This document shows positions 23,843-33,621 of a DNA stretch of 64,000 nucleotides, in pieces (position 1 is the first letter of the stretch; every line of letters begins with the position of its first letter). Source of the DNA: Nitrosotalea devaniterrae (GTDB lineage: Archaea > Thermoproteota > Nitrososphaeria > Nitrososphaerales > Nitrosopumilaceae); contig LN890280.1 in assembly GCA_900065925.1 (NCBI GenBank), positions 1,604,451 to 1,668,450 on the forward strand. The letters are read 5' to 3'. Position numbers and translations under genes: made by a program. The notes under the pieces were generated by a model. The model ran no database searches and had not been told where the DNA came from. It saw only the letters and a program-made list of their open reading frames with translations.

Positions 23843-25129
23843 ATGTCACAATTTGGATACAAGGGCAAAGGACTAGAATTTCTTACAAGTAACAAGATAG
23901 AGATAGGAAATCAAGTAAAAATTCATGCGGATTTAATTTACTCTGGAGTGATAATGCCAAGATATGAACACAGTGATGATCACCATATTGTTTTAAAGCT
24001 AAAAAGTGGATACAACATAGGATTAGAACTTGATAAGATAAAAAAGATAGAACTGGAGACCACATCTGCAATAAAAAAAGAAGTTATTCGCCGCAGTTCC
24101 CAACCAAATCCAAAACTTCCAAAAATTCTCCTACTATCAACAGGCGGAACAATTGCAAGCAGGATAGACTATAGAACTGGAGCAGTCACACCTGCTCTTA
24201 CTGCTGCAGAGCTTAATGCAAGTGTTCCAGAGCTTTCGATTATTGCCAACATAGATACTGAAGTACTTTTTTCAGAATATTCTGAAAATTTACTTCCAGA
24301 ACACTGGATAAAGATTGCAGAGAAACTGGATTCATATTCTACATCAGAGTATGATGGAATCATAGTAGCTCATGGTACAGATACTATGCAATATACTGCA
24401 TCTGCATTAGCATTTTCCCTAGCAGGATTTCCAAAACCAGTTGCGTTAGTGGGTTCCCAGAGATCATCAGATAGGCCATCATCAGATGCAGCATTGAATT
24501 TGATTGCAGCAACAAGATTTTTGATAGAAATACATTCTCCAGGAATTTTTGTAGTAATGCACAATAATTCAAGTGATGACGAAATTGCTTGCAACTGGGC
24601 AACACGTGTAAGAAAAAACCACACCAGCAGACGAGATGCATTCAAGACAATAGGCGGCCCTCCAGCATACATTGTAAAGGCAAACAGCATTGAAAAAGAC
24701 AAGATGTTCGATATTCCTAAAAGAGAATATGTACCAAAGATCAAATTTGATAGTCGTGTCCTGTTGATAAAATATTATCCTGGGCTTGACTCCAAGGTTA
24801 TAGATTATGCCACAGACTCGGGATACAGAGGAATAATCATAGAGGGAACTGGGCTAGGACATGTAGGTAAAACGATGTATGCCGCAATTGAAAAAGCAAA
24901 GAAAAATGGAGTATTCATAGGAATGACATCTCAGTGTATTGATGGAATGGTTAGAATGACAGTATATGATAGTGGAAGAGATCTCTTGAATCTTGGAGTC
25001 ATACCACTTGGAAACATGATACCTGAGACAGCTCTTGTGAAAACAATGTGGGCATTAGCCAATTCTAAAAATTCTGACGAAATGACAAAACTAATGAAAG
25101 AAAGCATAGCTCTTGAATTTTCGGACTAA
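23843..25129 (+). CDS. gatD: Glutamyl-tRNA(Gln) amidotransferase subunit D
   Basis: 428 residues. An N-terminal Sm-like/beta domain precedes an asparaginase-type domain with 'LLSTGGTIASRIDYRTGAV' (first catalytic Thr), 'IVAHGTDTM' (second Thr and Asp), and a catalytic Lys in 'VRKNHTSRRDAF'. GatD hydrolyses glutamine and channels ammonia to GatE, which converts Glu-tRNA(Gln) to Gln-tRNA(Gln). gatE follows 32 bases later. Confidence 0.95.
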   Translation: MSQFGYKGKGLEFLTSNKIEIGNQVKIHADLIYSGVIMPRYEHSDDHHIVLKLKSGYNIGLELDKIKKIELETTSAIKKEVIRRSSQPNPKLPKILLLSTGGTIASRIDYRTGAVTPALTAAELNASVPELSIIANIDTEVLFSEYSENLLPEHWIKIAEKLDSYSTSEYDGIIVAHGTDTMQYTASALAFSLAGFPKPVALVGSQRSSDRPSSDAALNLIAATRFLIEIHSPGIFVVMHNNSSDDEIACNWATRVRKNHTSRRDAFKTIGGPPAYIVKANSIEKDKMFDIPKREYVPKIKFDSRVLLIKYYPGLDSKVIDYATDSGYRGIIIEGTGLGHVGKTMYAAIEKAKKNGVFIGMTSQCIDGMVRMTVYDSGRDLLNLGVIPLGNMIPETALVKTMWALANSKNSDEMTKLMKESIALEFSD

Positions 25130-25161
25130 GCTTTAAAACAAGTATAGGAATAAAATTACAA

Positions 25162-27069
25162 GTGTCAGAAATACAAATTGATAAGATAGGCCTTCTTGTA
25201 GGATTAGAAATTCATCAGCAGTTAGCAACTGGAGCCAAATTGTTTTGTAGATGTAGACCTATTGAATCAGATGAATATTCAATTAAATTTTCACGCAAAT
25301 TAAGAATAACAAGTAGTGAATTAGGAGAGTTTGATCCTAGTGCTATTTTTGAGAAAAGCAAAGAAAAAACGATTTTGTATTCCAGAAATCCAGAGAGTAG
25401 TTGTTTAGTAGAACAAGATGATGAACCACCACATGATCTTGATCATAACGCAAAAGAAACTGTTTTGATAATGGCATCTGCGTTAAAATCAAATATTTTC
25501 AATGAAATCTATGTTATGAGAAAACTCGTAATTGATGGCTCCAATACCTCAGGCTTTCAGAGAACCATGTTAGTATCTACAGGAGGCAACATAGAAGTGA
25601 ATGGTAAGAAAGTAGGGGTTCAAAGCATTTGTCTTGAAGAAGATGCCGCAAAACTACTCCAAGATTCAAAAGATACAAGAGAATACAGCTTAGATAGACT
25701 AGGAATACCACTAGTCGAAATAGCACTGGACCCAGTTTCTGGTACGCCTCAAGAGATCAAGGATATTGCATTGACTTTGGGACGTATGTTGCGTGCAACA
25801 AAAAGAGTAGGAAGAGGCATTGGATCAATTAGACAAGATGTGAATGTATCAATAGAAGGAGGCGGGGCGGTGATAGAAGTTAAGGGAGTACAGAAATTGG
25901 ATCAATTAGAGAAGGTCATAGAATATGAAGCAAAAAGACAACACGGACTCAAAATCATTTCCGAGAAACTAAGAACTTTGAAAACAGAAAAAATAATCGT
26001 CAATGAAGATGTAAAAAATGTAATAGATATTTTCAAAAATTGTAAATCAAAAATTATTCAAAAATCCCTTGCAGAAGGTTCCTCAATAAAGGCAATGAAG
26101 ATCAAGGGATTTGCAGGAATGTTCGGATGGGAGCCATACCCAGGAATAAGACTAGGAAAACAATTAGGCGAATTGGTGAGATTCTTTGGGTTAGGCGGAC
26201 TGTTTCATTCAGACGAACTACCAAATTATGGTATTGAAGAACTAGAAATTCAACAAATAATAAAAATACTCGATGTAGGATCTAATGATGCCTTTATCAT
26301 AGTAGCAGGAAATGAAAAAAAACTTGACATAGTTATAGAATCCATAATAAAACGAATTGAGGATGCAAAAAATGGTATACCTGCAGAAACAAGAGCTGCT
26401 ACAATTACAGGTGAGACAGTATTTCTGCGACCAAGACCTGGTTCATCCAGGATGTATCCAGAAACAGACATACCACCAGTTATTGTAAGTAATACAGAGA
26501 TAGAACAAGCAAAAAGCAAGATTCCTAAATCATGGGAAGAAAATCTTTTAGCATTACAAAAACAATATGAATTAAATCAACAGCTTTCAGCTCAGGTATT
26601 TGATTCAGAATATCTTGATCTATTTGAGACAATATGTAAAGATAAGAAAATCCCTCCCAATTTTGTAGCTTCTACTCTTTGTGGTACAATCACAAATTTG
26701 GAGAGACAGGGAATGGATTCAGGATTGTTAAAGACATCAGATATTTTAGAAGCTTTTAGTTTAGTGATTGATGGAAAAATAGCAAAAGAATCACTTGAAA
26801 TGATATTTGGTAGTATTATGAGTGGAAAATCAAAAACTATTTCAGAAGCAATCAGATCAAATGCACTGAATACCATAGAAGATACAGAGTTACATAAGAT
26901 ATTAGATGAGTTGGTAGAATCTAGTCGTAAAATCATTGAGGAACAGGGACTAAGATCAATGGGACCTCTCATGGGATTAGCCATGAAGACACTACGTGGG
27001 AAAGTAGATGGTCAGAAATTAAACCAATTATTGGAAAATAAGATCAAGATCAAAATAGACAAAAAATAA
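25162..27069 (+). CDS. gatE: Glutamyl-tRNA(Gln) amidotransferase subunit E
   Basis: 635 residues from GTG 25,162. 'VGLEIHQQLATGAKLFCRC' opens the GatB/GatE cradle domain; 'SGFQRTMLVSTGG' and 'CLEEDAAKLLQ' follow; an insertion of about 130 residues related to the AspRS GAD domain ('GIRLGKQLGELVRFFGLGGLFHSDELPNYGI') marks GatE rather than GatB; the YqeY-like tail ends the protein. It phosphorylates the glutamate on tRNA(Gln) and amidates it with ammonia from GatD. Confidence 0.95.
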   Translation: MSEIQIDKIGLLVGLEIHQQLATGAKLFCRCRPIESDEYSIKFSRKLRITSSELGEFDPSAIFEKSKEKTILYSRNPESSCLVEQDDEPPHDLDHNAKETVLIMASALKSNIFNEIYVMRKLVIDGSNTSGFQRTMLVSTGGNIEVNGKKVGVQSICLEEDAAKLLQDSKDTREYSLDRLGIPLVEIALDPVSGTPQEIKDIALTLGRMLRATKRVGRGIGSIRQDVNVSIEGGGAVIEVKGVQKLDQLEKVIEYEAKRQHGLKIISEKLRTLKTEKIIVNEDVKNVIDIFKNCKSKIIQKSLAEGSSIKAMKIKGFAGMFGWEPYPGIRLGKQLGELVRFFGLGGLFHSDELPNYGIEELEIQQIIKILDVGSNDAFIIVAGNEKKLDIVIESIIKRIEDAKNGIPAETRAATITGETVFLRPRPGSSRMYPETDIPPVIVSNTEIEQAKSKIPKSWEENLLALQKQYELNQQLSAQVFDSEYLDLFETICKDKKIPPNFVASTLCGTITNLERQGMDSGLLKTSDILEAFSLVIDGKIAKESLEMIFGSIMSGKSKTISEAIRSNALNTIEDTELHKILDELVESSRKIIEEQGLRSMGPLMGLAMKTLRGKVDGQKLNQLLENKIKIKIDKK

Positions 27070-27077
27070 ACAAAAGG

Positions 27078-27162
27078 TGCGGGAGGTGGGATTTGAACCC
27101 ACGAACTCCTAAGAGATAAGGTTCTGAGCCTTACGCCGTTGACCAGGCTAGGCGACCCCCGC
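27078..27162 (-). tRNA. tRNA-Leu (anticodon CAG)
   Basis: 85 bases. Acceptor arms GCGGGGG and CTCCCGC pair with one G-U, position 73 is A. The anticodon stem TAAGG/CCTTA encloses CTCAGAA, giving anticodon CAG. A long variable arm (TCTCTTAGGAG region) marks a class II tRNA such as Leu, and the T arm is GTGGG-TTCAAAT-CCCAC. No intron. It lies at the 3' end of gatE on the opposite strand. Confidence 0.93.
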
Positions 27163-27228
27163 AACAACGTGAGAATTAGAATCGTACAATAAGTGTCTTC
27201 TTCATAGACACAAAATCTCATTTGGAAA

Positions 27229-27783
27229 TTATTTATTTGTGTTAATCATTTTATCAATTACAGGTACAGCATTGTGTAGTTCATGAATCCTTGTTACTCT
27301 GCTATCTTCAAATGACTCATTCCAAGGCTGAGAGTAAAGTATCACAGACTTTCCCTCTTCAAGCATGCTTTTTGCATTAAGAGGAGAGTCATCAATAAAG
27401 ACATCATAATCTAGTTGTGATTTTTCTATCCCTTCTAATACACCAATATAATTTTTGAAATTTATTTTATGTAGTTTGAGCCAGTTTTTTACATCATTGT
27501 GAGTAGATTCTTCCCTAGCGGTAACAATATCAACGGTGCCAAGACTTGACAATTTGGCAGTAGCAGATGCAATATTGTTTTCAGTTAAAGGAATATCTTC
27601 CCATGTTTTCCAGCAAATTGAAAGCTCATTGTAAAAATCAAATTTGTCGATTCCATGATTTTTCCAAAAATCCCATTCAGATATTTGAGATTTTAGTATC
27701 GTTGGTCTTATTTTGTTGTTATACAATAACCAAGATGCAATGACATCAGCTAGAACTCCATCCACATCAAGCGCTATTTTCAA
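27229..27783 (-). CDS. HAD-fold 5'(3')-deoxyribonucleotidase-like phosphatase
   Basis: 184 residues. 'IALDVDGVLADVIASW' is HAD motif I (D-x-D-G-V), 'VDIVTARE' motif II, and 'YDVFIDDSPLNAKSML' motif III/IV. This is the pattern of the NT5C group of small 5' nucleotidases. The substrate cannot be read from sequence. It follows dnaJ by five bases on the same strand, probably as the last gene of that transcript. Confidence 0.75.
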   Translation of the reverse strand: MKIALDVDGVLADVIASWLLYNNKIRPTILKSQISEWDFWKNHGIDKFDFYNELSICWKTWEDIPLTENNIASATAKLSSLGTVDIVTAREESTHNDVKNWLKLHKINFKNYIGVLEGIEKSQLDYDVFIDDSPLNAKSMLEEGKSVILYSQPWNESFEDSRVTRIHELHNAVPVIDKMINTNK

Positions 27784-27788
27784 TGTTA

Positions 27789-28898
27789 TTAACTCCCGTT
27801 AAAACTATCTTTTAGTTCTTCAAGTAATTTACGTTGATGTTTGTCTACCTTTGTTGGTATATTAATAACAAGTCGAACATATTGATCTCCTTTACCTCTT
27901 CCACTCTGACGAGGAAGTCCTTTTCCTTTTAGTTTAATTATTGTATTTGGTTGACTTCCAGATTCTACTTCAAGCTTTTCTTGTCCCTCTAGTGTTTCAA
28001 CTAGGATATTTTTTCCCAATGTTGCATCAATCATTGAGATGTTCGTATCATAGAAAATATCAGCACCGTCTCTTTTGAATTTATCATGCGGTTTTACTCT
28101 AATTCTAACGATTAGATCACCATTTGCACCATTTTGAATGGACTCTCCCTCGCCTGGAATTCTATATTCCCCATCTTCTACTCCAGGCGGAATGTCAAAT
28201 GAAAATTTCTTTGTCGCTTTTTGTTTTCCAACTCCTTTGCAATTTGAACATGGTCTTTCTATGATTTTACCTTGACCTCTACAAGTATTACATGGTTGTA
28301 CAGTTACAAATGTAGAAAATCCACTACTACGTGATGTTCTAACTTGGCCGTGTCCATTACACACAGAACATGTTCTCACAGATGTACCAGGAGTACAACC
28401 TGATCCGTTACAAGCATCACAATTTATCAGTCTAGGTAAATCAATTTCTTCTTTTTTTCCCTTGAAGGCTTCTTCCAATGTCAATGTAGTTTCATACATA
28501 AGATCAGAGCCCCTTGCTCTCCCTGATCCTCCAAAATCAAATCCTCCAAATCGGAATCCTCCTCCACCTCTACCAAAGATAGATTCAAAAATAGAATCAA
28601 AACCGCCGCCGCCAAAAATATCTTCAAAGTTGGCTCGTGAGCCCTGGAATATATCATCAGTACTATATTTTCCATCTACGCCAGCGTGTCCATATGTGTC
28701 GTAGATTTTACGTTTTTCAGAATCAGATAATACCGCGTAGGCTTCTGAAATCTCTTTAAAGTGTTCAGCTGCATCGGGAGACTTGTTTTTATCAGGATGG
28801 AATTTCAGAGCAAGTTTTCTATATTGTGATTTTATTTCATCTGCAGCAGATGCCTTTGAGACTCCCAGAACCTCATAATAATCACGTTTAGCACTCAT
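27789..28898 (-). CDS. dnaJ: Chaperone protein DnaJ (Hsp40)
   Basis: 369 residues. J domain (1-70) with 'KFHPDKNK' HPD; Gly/Phe-rich stretch (80-130); four C-x2-C-x-G-x-G zinc repeats ('CDACNGSGC', 'CSVCNGHG', 'CNTCRGQG', 'CSNCKGVG'); C-terminal substrate domains. It stimulates DnaK ATPase and delivers substrates. It follows dnaK by 34 bases. Confidence 0.96.
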   Translation of the reverse strand: MSAKRDYYEVLGVSKASAADEIKSQYRKLALKFHPDKNKSPDAAEHFKEISEAYAVLSDSEKRKIYDTYGHAGVDGKYSTDDIFQGSRANFEDIFGGGGFDSIFESIFGRGGGGFRFGGFDFGGSGRARGSDLMYETTLTLEEAFKGKKEEIDLPRLINCDACNGSGCTPGTSVRTCSVCNGHGQVRTSRSSGFSTFVTVQPCNTCRGQGKIIERPCSNCKGVGKQKATKKFSFDIPPGVEDGEYRIPGEGESIQNGANGDLIVRIRVKPHDKFKRDGADIFYDTNISMIDATLGKNILVETLEGQEKLEVESGSQPNTIIKLKGKGLPRQSGRGKGDQYVRLVINIPTKVDKHQRKLLEELKDSFNGS

Positions 28899-28932
28899 AA
28901 TAATTCAATTAGATTATTCCCTTGTATAAAGA

Positions 28933-30780
28933 TCAGTTTGGTGAGTTGCTTGCATCTTGTCCGGTTGCACTAGGTCCATTTTGTGTGGTTGTCTCTGGTC
29001 CACTTTGTCCGGTTGCTCCAGGTGGAGGTGTAGCGTTTTTGTAAAGTTCTGTGCTAATATCGTTTATCAGTTTTGTTAACAGATCAAGTTTTGGTTTTAT
29101 CTCTTCAATTCCTTTATCAAGAACATCTTTCAGCTCTTTCATAGCGTTACTTACTTGAACACCTTGTTCTTGTGATATCTTGTCTTTTTGTTGACTGATC
29201 AAAGTTTCTGCTGCATAGATAGATTGTTGCGCTTCATTTTTGATCAAAACTTCTTCCTTTTTCTTTTTATCTTGTTCAGCAAAAAGTTCAGCATCTTTTG
29301 TCATCTTTTCAATGTCTTCTTTAGCAAGTTTTGTACTTGCAGAAATTGTTATTTTTGCTTCTTTTTGTGTTGCTAGATCTTTTGCTGCCACATTTAGTAT
29401 ACCGTTTGCATCAATATCGAATTTGACTTCAATTTGTGGAATACCCCTTGGTGCAGGAAGAATTCCAGAGAGATTAAAGCTTCCAAGTGACACATTATCT
29501 GCAGCCATTGGTCTTTCTCCTTGTACTACATGTATGGTTACAGCAGTTTGATTATCTGCAGCAGTAGTGAAAACTTTACTCTTAGAAGTAGGAATTGTGG
29601 TATTTCTGTCAATTATGGGTTCTCGTAATCCACCAAGCACCTCTAAACCAAGAGTAAGAGGAGTTACATCCAAAAGTACAATATCGCTTGTAACTTCACC
29701 ACCAATGATTCCTGCTTGAACAGCCGCTCCCAATGCAACTGCTTCCATTGGATCTATTCCTGCTTCAGGTTCTTTTCCCATCAAATTGGCTACAAATTTC
29801 TTGACTAGAGGAATTCTAGTAGGACCACCAACTAGAATGATTTTACTAACATCTGCAGGAGTAAGCTTTGCATCTTCCATGGATTTTGTAACAGAAGGTC
29901 TGCATCTTTCCACTATAGGATTTATGAGTTCCTCAAATTTTGCTCGAGTTATTTTTAATTCGAGGTTTTTCGGTCCAGAAGATTGGTCATAAGATATGAA
30001 TGGTAGGTTGACATCAGTTTCAAATATTGAAGACAGTTCAATTTTTGCTTTTTCAGCAGCTTCTCTTACTCGTACCATAGCTGCACTATCTTTAGAGATA
30101 TCAACACCAGATGTTTTTCTAAAACTATCAACAACATAATCAATCAAAACCTTATCCATATCTGTACCACCAAGCTGTGTATCGCCAGAAGTACTCATAA
30201 CTTCAAAAACACCACCACCCATTTCCATTATAGTTACATCTAGTGTTCCTCCACCCAAGTCAAACACCATAATTTTCATATCTTGCTTTAATTTGTCTAA
30301 ACCAAAGGCAAGTGCAGCGGCAGTAGGTTCATTTATTATTCGTACAACATCAAGACCGGCAATCTGTCCAGCGTCTTTGGTTGCTTGTCTTTGATTATCA
30401 TTAAAATACGCAGGTACTGTGATTACTGCTTTCTCGACCTTCTCTCCAGTAAATGCCTCAGCGTCTCGCTTTATTTTTTGTAAGATAAATGCAGAGATTT
30501 GTTGAGGCTTGTACTCTTTATCATAAATTTTAAAAAAATGATCTGTTCCCATCTTTCTCTTTGCCGCTACCACTGTACCTTCAGGATTAGTTACTGCTTG
30601 TCTCCTGGCCGGTTCACCAACTATGAGTTGACCATCTTTTGTGAGTCCAACAACAGAAGGAAACGCTTTTCCTCCGACGGTAGTTCCTTCAGATGCAGGA
30701 ATAAGAGTAGGTTTTCCGCCCAGCATAACTGCAGCAGCAGAATTACTTGTTCCCAAATCAATACCAATAATTTTAGCCAT
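28933..30780 (-). CDS. dnaK: Chaperone protein DnaK (Hsp70)
   Basis: 615 residues. '[15 protein letters not shown]' phosphate loop, '[14 protein letters not shown]', '[19 protein letters not shown]', '[10 protein letters not shown]' nucleotide-binding motifs; substrate domain with '[14 protein letters not shown]'; a Gly/Pro/Gln/Thr-rich C-tail. Its start overlaps the end of grpE by eight bases. The Hsp70 set in mesophilic archaea was gained from bacteria, as is widely held. Confidence 0.96.
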   Translation of the reverse strand: MAKIIGIDLGTSNSAAAVMLGGKPTLIPASEGTTVGGKAFPSVVGLTKDGQLIVGEPARRQAVTNPEGTVVAAKRKMGTDHFFKIYDKEYKPQQISAFILQKIKRDAEAFTGEKVEKAVITVPAYFNDNQRQATKDAGQIAGLDVVRIINEPTAAALAFGLDKLKQDMKIMVFDLGGGTLDVTIMEMGGGVFEVMSTSGDTQLGGTDMDKVLIDYVVDSFRKTSGVDISKDSAAMVRVREAAEKAKIELSSIFETDVNLPFISYDQSSGPKNLELKITRAKFEELINPIVERCRPSVTKSMEDAKLTPADVSKIILVGGPTRIPLVKKFVANLMGKEPEAGIDPMEAVALGAAVQAGIIGGEVTSDIVLLDVTPLTLGLEVLGGLREPIIDRNTTIPTSKSKVFTTAADNQTAVTIHVVQGERPMAADNVSLGSFNLSGILPAPRGIPQIEVKFDIDANGILNVAAKDLATQKEAKITISASTKLAKEDIEKMTKDAELFAEQDKKKKEEVLIKNEAQQSIYAAETLISQQKDKISQEQGVQVSNAMKELKDVLDKGIEEIKPKLDLLTKLINDISTELYKNATPPPGATGQSGPETTTQNGPSATGQDASNSPN

Positions 30781-31351
30781 TTGTATTCATCTCTTTAATA
30801 TCTCTCTTAGATATTTCCACTAAGGTTGGTCTAATAACTCTGTCCTTCAAAATATATCCTTTACGAAGTTCTGCAGTAATTGTGTTATCATCTAATGTTA
30901 AATCTTCTTTTACAGATATTGCTTCATGTAATTTAGGGTCAAAGATCTCGCCAACAGATTCAATAGGTTTTACTCCGAATTCTATTAGAAATGTATCCAT
31001 ATTTTTTAAAATAGCATCCAAACCGTCTGTATTCGTATCTTGTTTTGACAAAGCATCTTTTGCACGTATAAAATCATCATATATTCCAAGGAATTTTAGA
31101 ATAATTCCATCTGTGATTGAATTTACACGATTCTGAATATCAATTTCTGATCGTTTCTTGAGATTTTCAAAATCTGCAAGTAAGTATTGAATTTTTTTTT
31201 CACAAGATGAGACTTTATCTTTTTCTTGTTCTAGTTGAACTTTTATTGTCTCAACAAGTTGTTGCTCAGATTTTATTTCATCATCATTTTTATCATGATA
31301 TTCTTGATCTTCTTTTAAATCATTTTGAGATACGTCATGCATGTCAGACAA
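30773..31351 (-). CDS. grpE: Nucleotide exchange factor GrpE
   Basis: 192 residues. A long charged coiled coil (15-80, '[20 protein letters not shown]') is followed by '[15 protein letters not shown]' and the beta-wing '[25 protein letters not shown]...[10 protein letters not shown]'. It releases ADP from DnaK. It heads the grpE-dnaK-dnaJ cluster, with an unrelated-looking gene 30 bases upstream on the same strand. Confidence 0.93.
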   Translation of the reverse strand: MSDMHDVSQNDLKEDQEYHDKNDDEIKSEQQLVETIKVQLEQEKDKVSSCEKKIQYLLADFENLKKRSEIDIQNRVNSITDGIILKFLGIYDDFIRAKDALSKQDTNTDGLDAILKNMDTFLIEFGVKPIESVGEIFDPKLHEAISVKEDLTLDDNTITAELRKGYILKDRVIRPTLVEISKRDIKEMNTNG

Positions 31352-31381
31352 TTCTATATTATTTTTAAAACATTACCCTTA

Positions 31382-32515
31382 TTATAATATCTCACAAAGA
31401 GGATTTGTTTTAATTACAATAACATCAGAGTCTTTTCCATTTTTGGTTATCTTATCATAATCAAATTTTGAACATGCTACTATGATGGTTGTTTTGTCGC
31501 TATGGAAAATATCTAATTCTGGTCCTTGATGTATCTCAACATCACCTATGTAATCACGTAGTTTTGTTACAAGAGAGTTTAACATATCCACTTTATCGCC
31601 TCTCATTTCATAGGAATCCTGAGTCCATACTAAAACTACTTTTGTTCTGCTTGCCTTTAGTTCATTTTTCTTCAATGTGGAACGAATTTCGTCAATTAGT
31701 CTCTTAACATAACCTTCAATTCCCTTTATGCTGCCATTTACCAGATACATCATAGTACCTGCCCCTTCCACAGATGTACCAAGTGATCTCAAATCATAGA
31801 GTCCATTTGTCATATCATCAAGAAATAGATCATTATATTCAGTCAAAACTAGATCATTTCTTGTCTGTGAATCTTGTGCAAACTTGGAAACTTCTAGAAC
31901 ACTAGATAAACTTGCAAATTGAGTTAGAATCTTAATGGCATGCAAAATTTCAGCTGAAGATATAGATACAAACTTTTTTCCCTTTTTGTCAGATTCAAGC
32001 AATTTGGAAAGTTTGTCATCATCTTTTCCATTAAATGAACCAATAATTTCTGGAGTATTATTTTTTGAAAGAGGATAATAAAAATATGATATGCTTTTAC
32101 CCATCTCAAGACCAGAAACATGTTCAAGTAGAGAAATAGTTTCATTATTTCCTCCTATGCCAGTTGGAAGATTGTAAATTACTGATCCACCTTTCTTTAT
32201 TGACGACGTTGCATCTTTGAATTTTGAATGGATTTCCATTTTAGCTTCCTGACCTGTTTTTCTTATGCGTGGAGCAAAAAAAAGATACTCAGCATGAGAT
32301 ATTGCAACATCTATTGGTTCAACACCCAAAAGTGGTTCATCTTCTTTTAACGATATCACGTTAGGATAGGTCTTGGCAATTTCTGCTTTTAGAGAAATTG
32401 CCATATGTGCCGATTCATCAACAATGAAGACATCAGCTCCTTTTACTGCCATTTGGCAAGCAATCGAATATCCTTCAGTACTTAAGCCATATACAACAAT
32501 TTTCGTTGCAACCAA
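31382..32515 (-). CDS. Rossmann-type protein of unknown function
   Basis: 377 residues, TTG start. 'KIVVYGLSTEGYSIACQMAVKGADVFIVDE' is a nucleotide-binding Rossmann opening similar to that of UDP-glucose and 6-phosphogluconate-type dehydrogenases; the middle ('LLEHVSGLEMGKSISYFYYPLS') and the C-terminus ('TIIVACSKFDYDKI') do not let me choose a family. It precedes grpE by 30 bases, so could be part of the chaperone transcript. The TTG start overlaps no likely coding part of the divergent DUF354 gene if that gene starts at 32,581. Confidence 0.65.
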   Translation of the reverse strand: MVATKIVVYGLSTEGYSIACQMAVKGADVFIVDESAHMAISLKAEIAKTYPNVISLKEDEPLLGVEPIDVAISHAEYLFFAPRIRKTGQEAKMEIHSKFKDATSSIKKGGSVIYNLPTGIGGNNETISLLEHVSGLEMGKSISYFYYPLSKNNTPEIIGSFNGKDDDKLSKLLESDKKGKKFVSISSAEILHAIKILTQFASLSSVLEVSKFAQDSQTRNDLVLTEYNDLFLDDMTNGLYDLRSLGTSVEGAGTMMYLVNGSIKGIEGYVKRLIDEIRSTLKKNELKASRTKVVLVWTQDSYEMRGDKVDMLNSLVTKLRDYIGDVEIHQGPELDIFHSDKTTIIVACSKFDYDKITKNGKDSDVIVIKTNPLCEIL

Positions 32516-32580
32516 ACCATCCGGACTATGAGTACGGGCTAAGAAAAACTTTTTCCACCCTCAAATTATATCAAAAATGT

Positions 32581-33603
32581 TTGAAAATCTGGTTTGACAT
32601 TTTGACGCCTAAACAACTGCTTTTCTTTGCTCCAATGGTAAGCAAATTGAGTAAAAATCACAAAATACTATGTACTTCAAGAAATTATCGTGAAGTTGTT
32701 GAATTATCCAAGATAAAAAACATAAATCTCAAATTAATTGGAAAACATGGAGGTTCTACCAAAGATGGGAAACTTCATTCAAGCATACAAAGGATGAATC
32801 ATCTTTTGAATGAGGTAGTAAAATTTGCTCCAGATATGACCGTTAGTTTCTGCTCTCCTGAAGCTGCACGAATTTCCTATGGAATAGGCATTAAGCATAT
32901 TGCATTCTCAGACTCTCCTCATGCAGAAGCAGTAATGAGACTTTCAGTCCCATTAGTACAAAAACTTCTCATTCCTTGGGTCATACCCAAGAATGAGTTT
33001 GTCAAATATGGAATTTCAAAAAATGATATCACTCATTACAAAGCTATTGATGCTTCTGTAATAGTAAAAGAAAAATCGAGAATTGAAAAAATAAATGTAG
33101 ATAGAAGCAAGAAGACGATTGTAATTAGACCAGAAGAAACAAAAGCGGCATATATTTTAGGAAAGACTGAAAGTGATAACATAATTTATGAAATAAGTAA
33201 AGGGGACAAACCTTACAATGTAATAGTATTAGCAAGATATGCCTCACAAAAAAATAGACTCAAAGAAAAATTTGGTAAAAAGGTTATTGTTATGGATAAA
33301 GTTGTAGATGGAAAATCACTTCTTAAGATTACAGATCTTTTTGTTGGTTCAGGAGGAACCATGACTGCAGAATCTGCATTAATGGGAGTTCCAACCATAT
33401 CATATGATGCAGCACCAAACTATATTGAGAAATATCTTGTACGTATAGGACTTGTAAAAAGAGAAACAAATCCAAAGAAAATTTCTGTTTTGATCAAAAA
33501 AATGTTAAATGAGAACAAAACAAATGGGAAGAAAGTCAGAATGGTTCTAAATTCAATGGAAGATCCTTACCTGAAATTAACTGAAATTATAAAGAAAATA
33601 TAG
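32581..33603 (+). CDS. DUF354-family glycosyltransferase-like protein
   Basis: 340 residues from TTG 32,581, giving 'MKIWFDILTPKQLLFFAPMV', the standard DUF354 opening; a frame open from 32,506 adds 25 residues that do not fit. 'TSRNYREVVEL', 'FCSPEAARISYGIGIKHIAFSDSPHAEAV' and 'VGSGGTMTAESALMGVPTISYD' resemble the nucleotide-sugar-binding part of GT-B glycosyltransferases. The family is archaeal and its substrate is unknown; envelope or protein glycosylation is possible. Confidence 0.78.
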   Translation: MKIWFDILTPKQLLFFAPMVSKLSKNHKILCTSRNYREVVELSKIKNINLKLIGKHGGSTKDGKLHSSIQRMNHLLNEVVKFAPDMTVSFCSPEAARISYGIGIKHIAFSDSPHAEAVMRLSVPLVQKLLIPWVIPKNEFVKYGISKNDITHYKAIDASVIVKEKSRIEKINVDRSKKTIVIRPEETKAAYILGKTESDNIIYEISKGDKPYNVIVLARYASQKNRLKEKFGKKVIVMDKVVDGKSLLKITDLFVGSGGTMTAESALMGVPTISYDAAPNYIEKYLVRIGLVKRETNPKKISVLIKKMLNENKTNGKKVRMVLNSMEDPYLKLTEIIKKI

Positions 33604-33621
33604 ATTTCAGAAAAAATTTGT

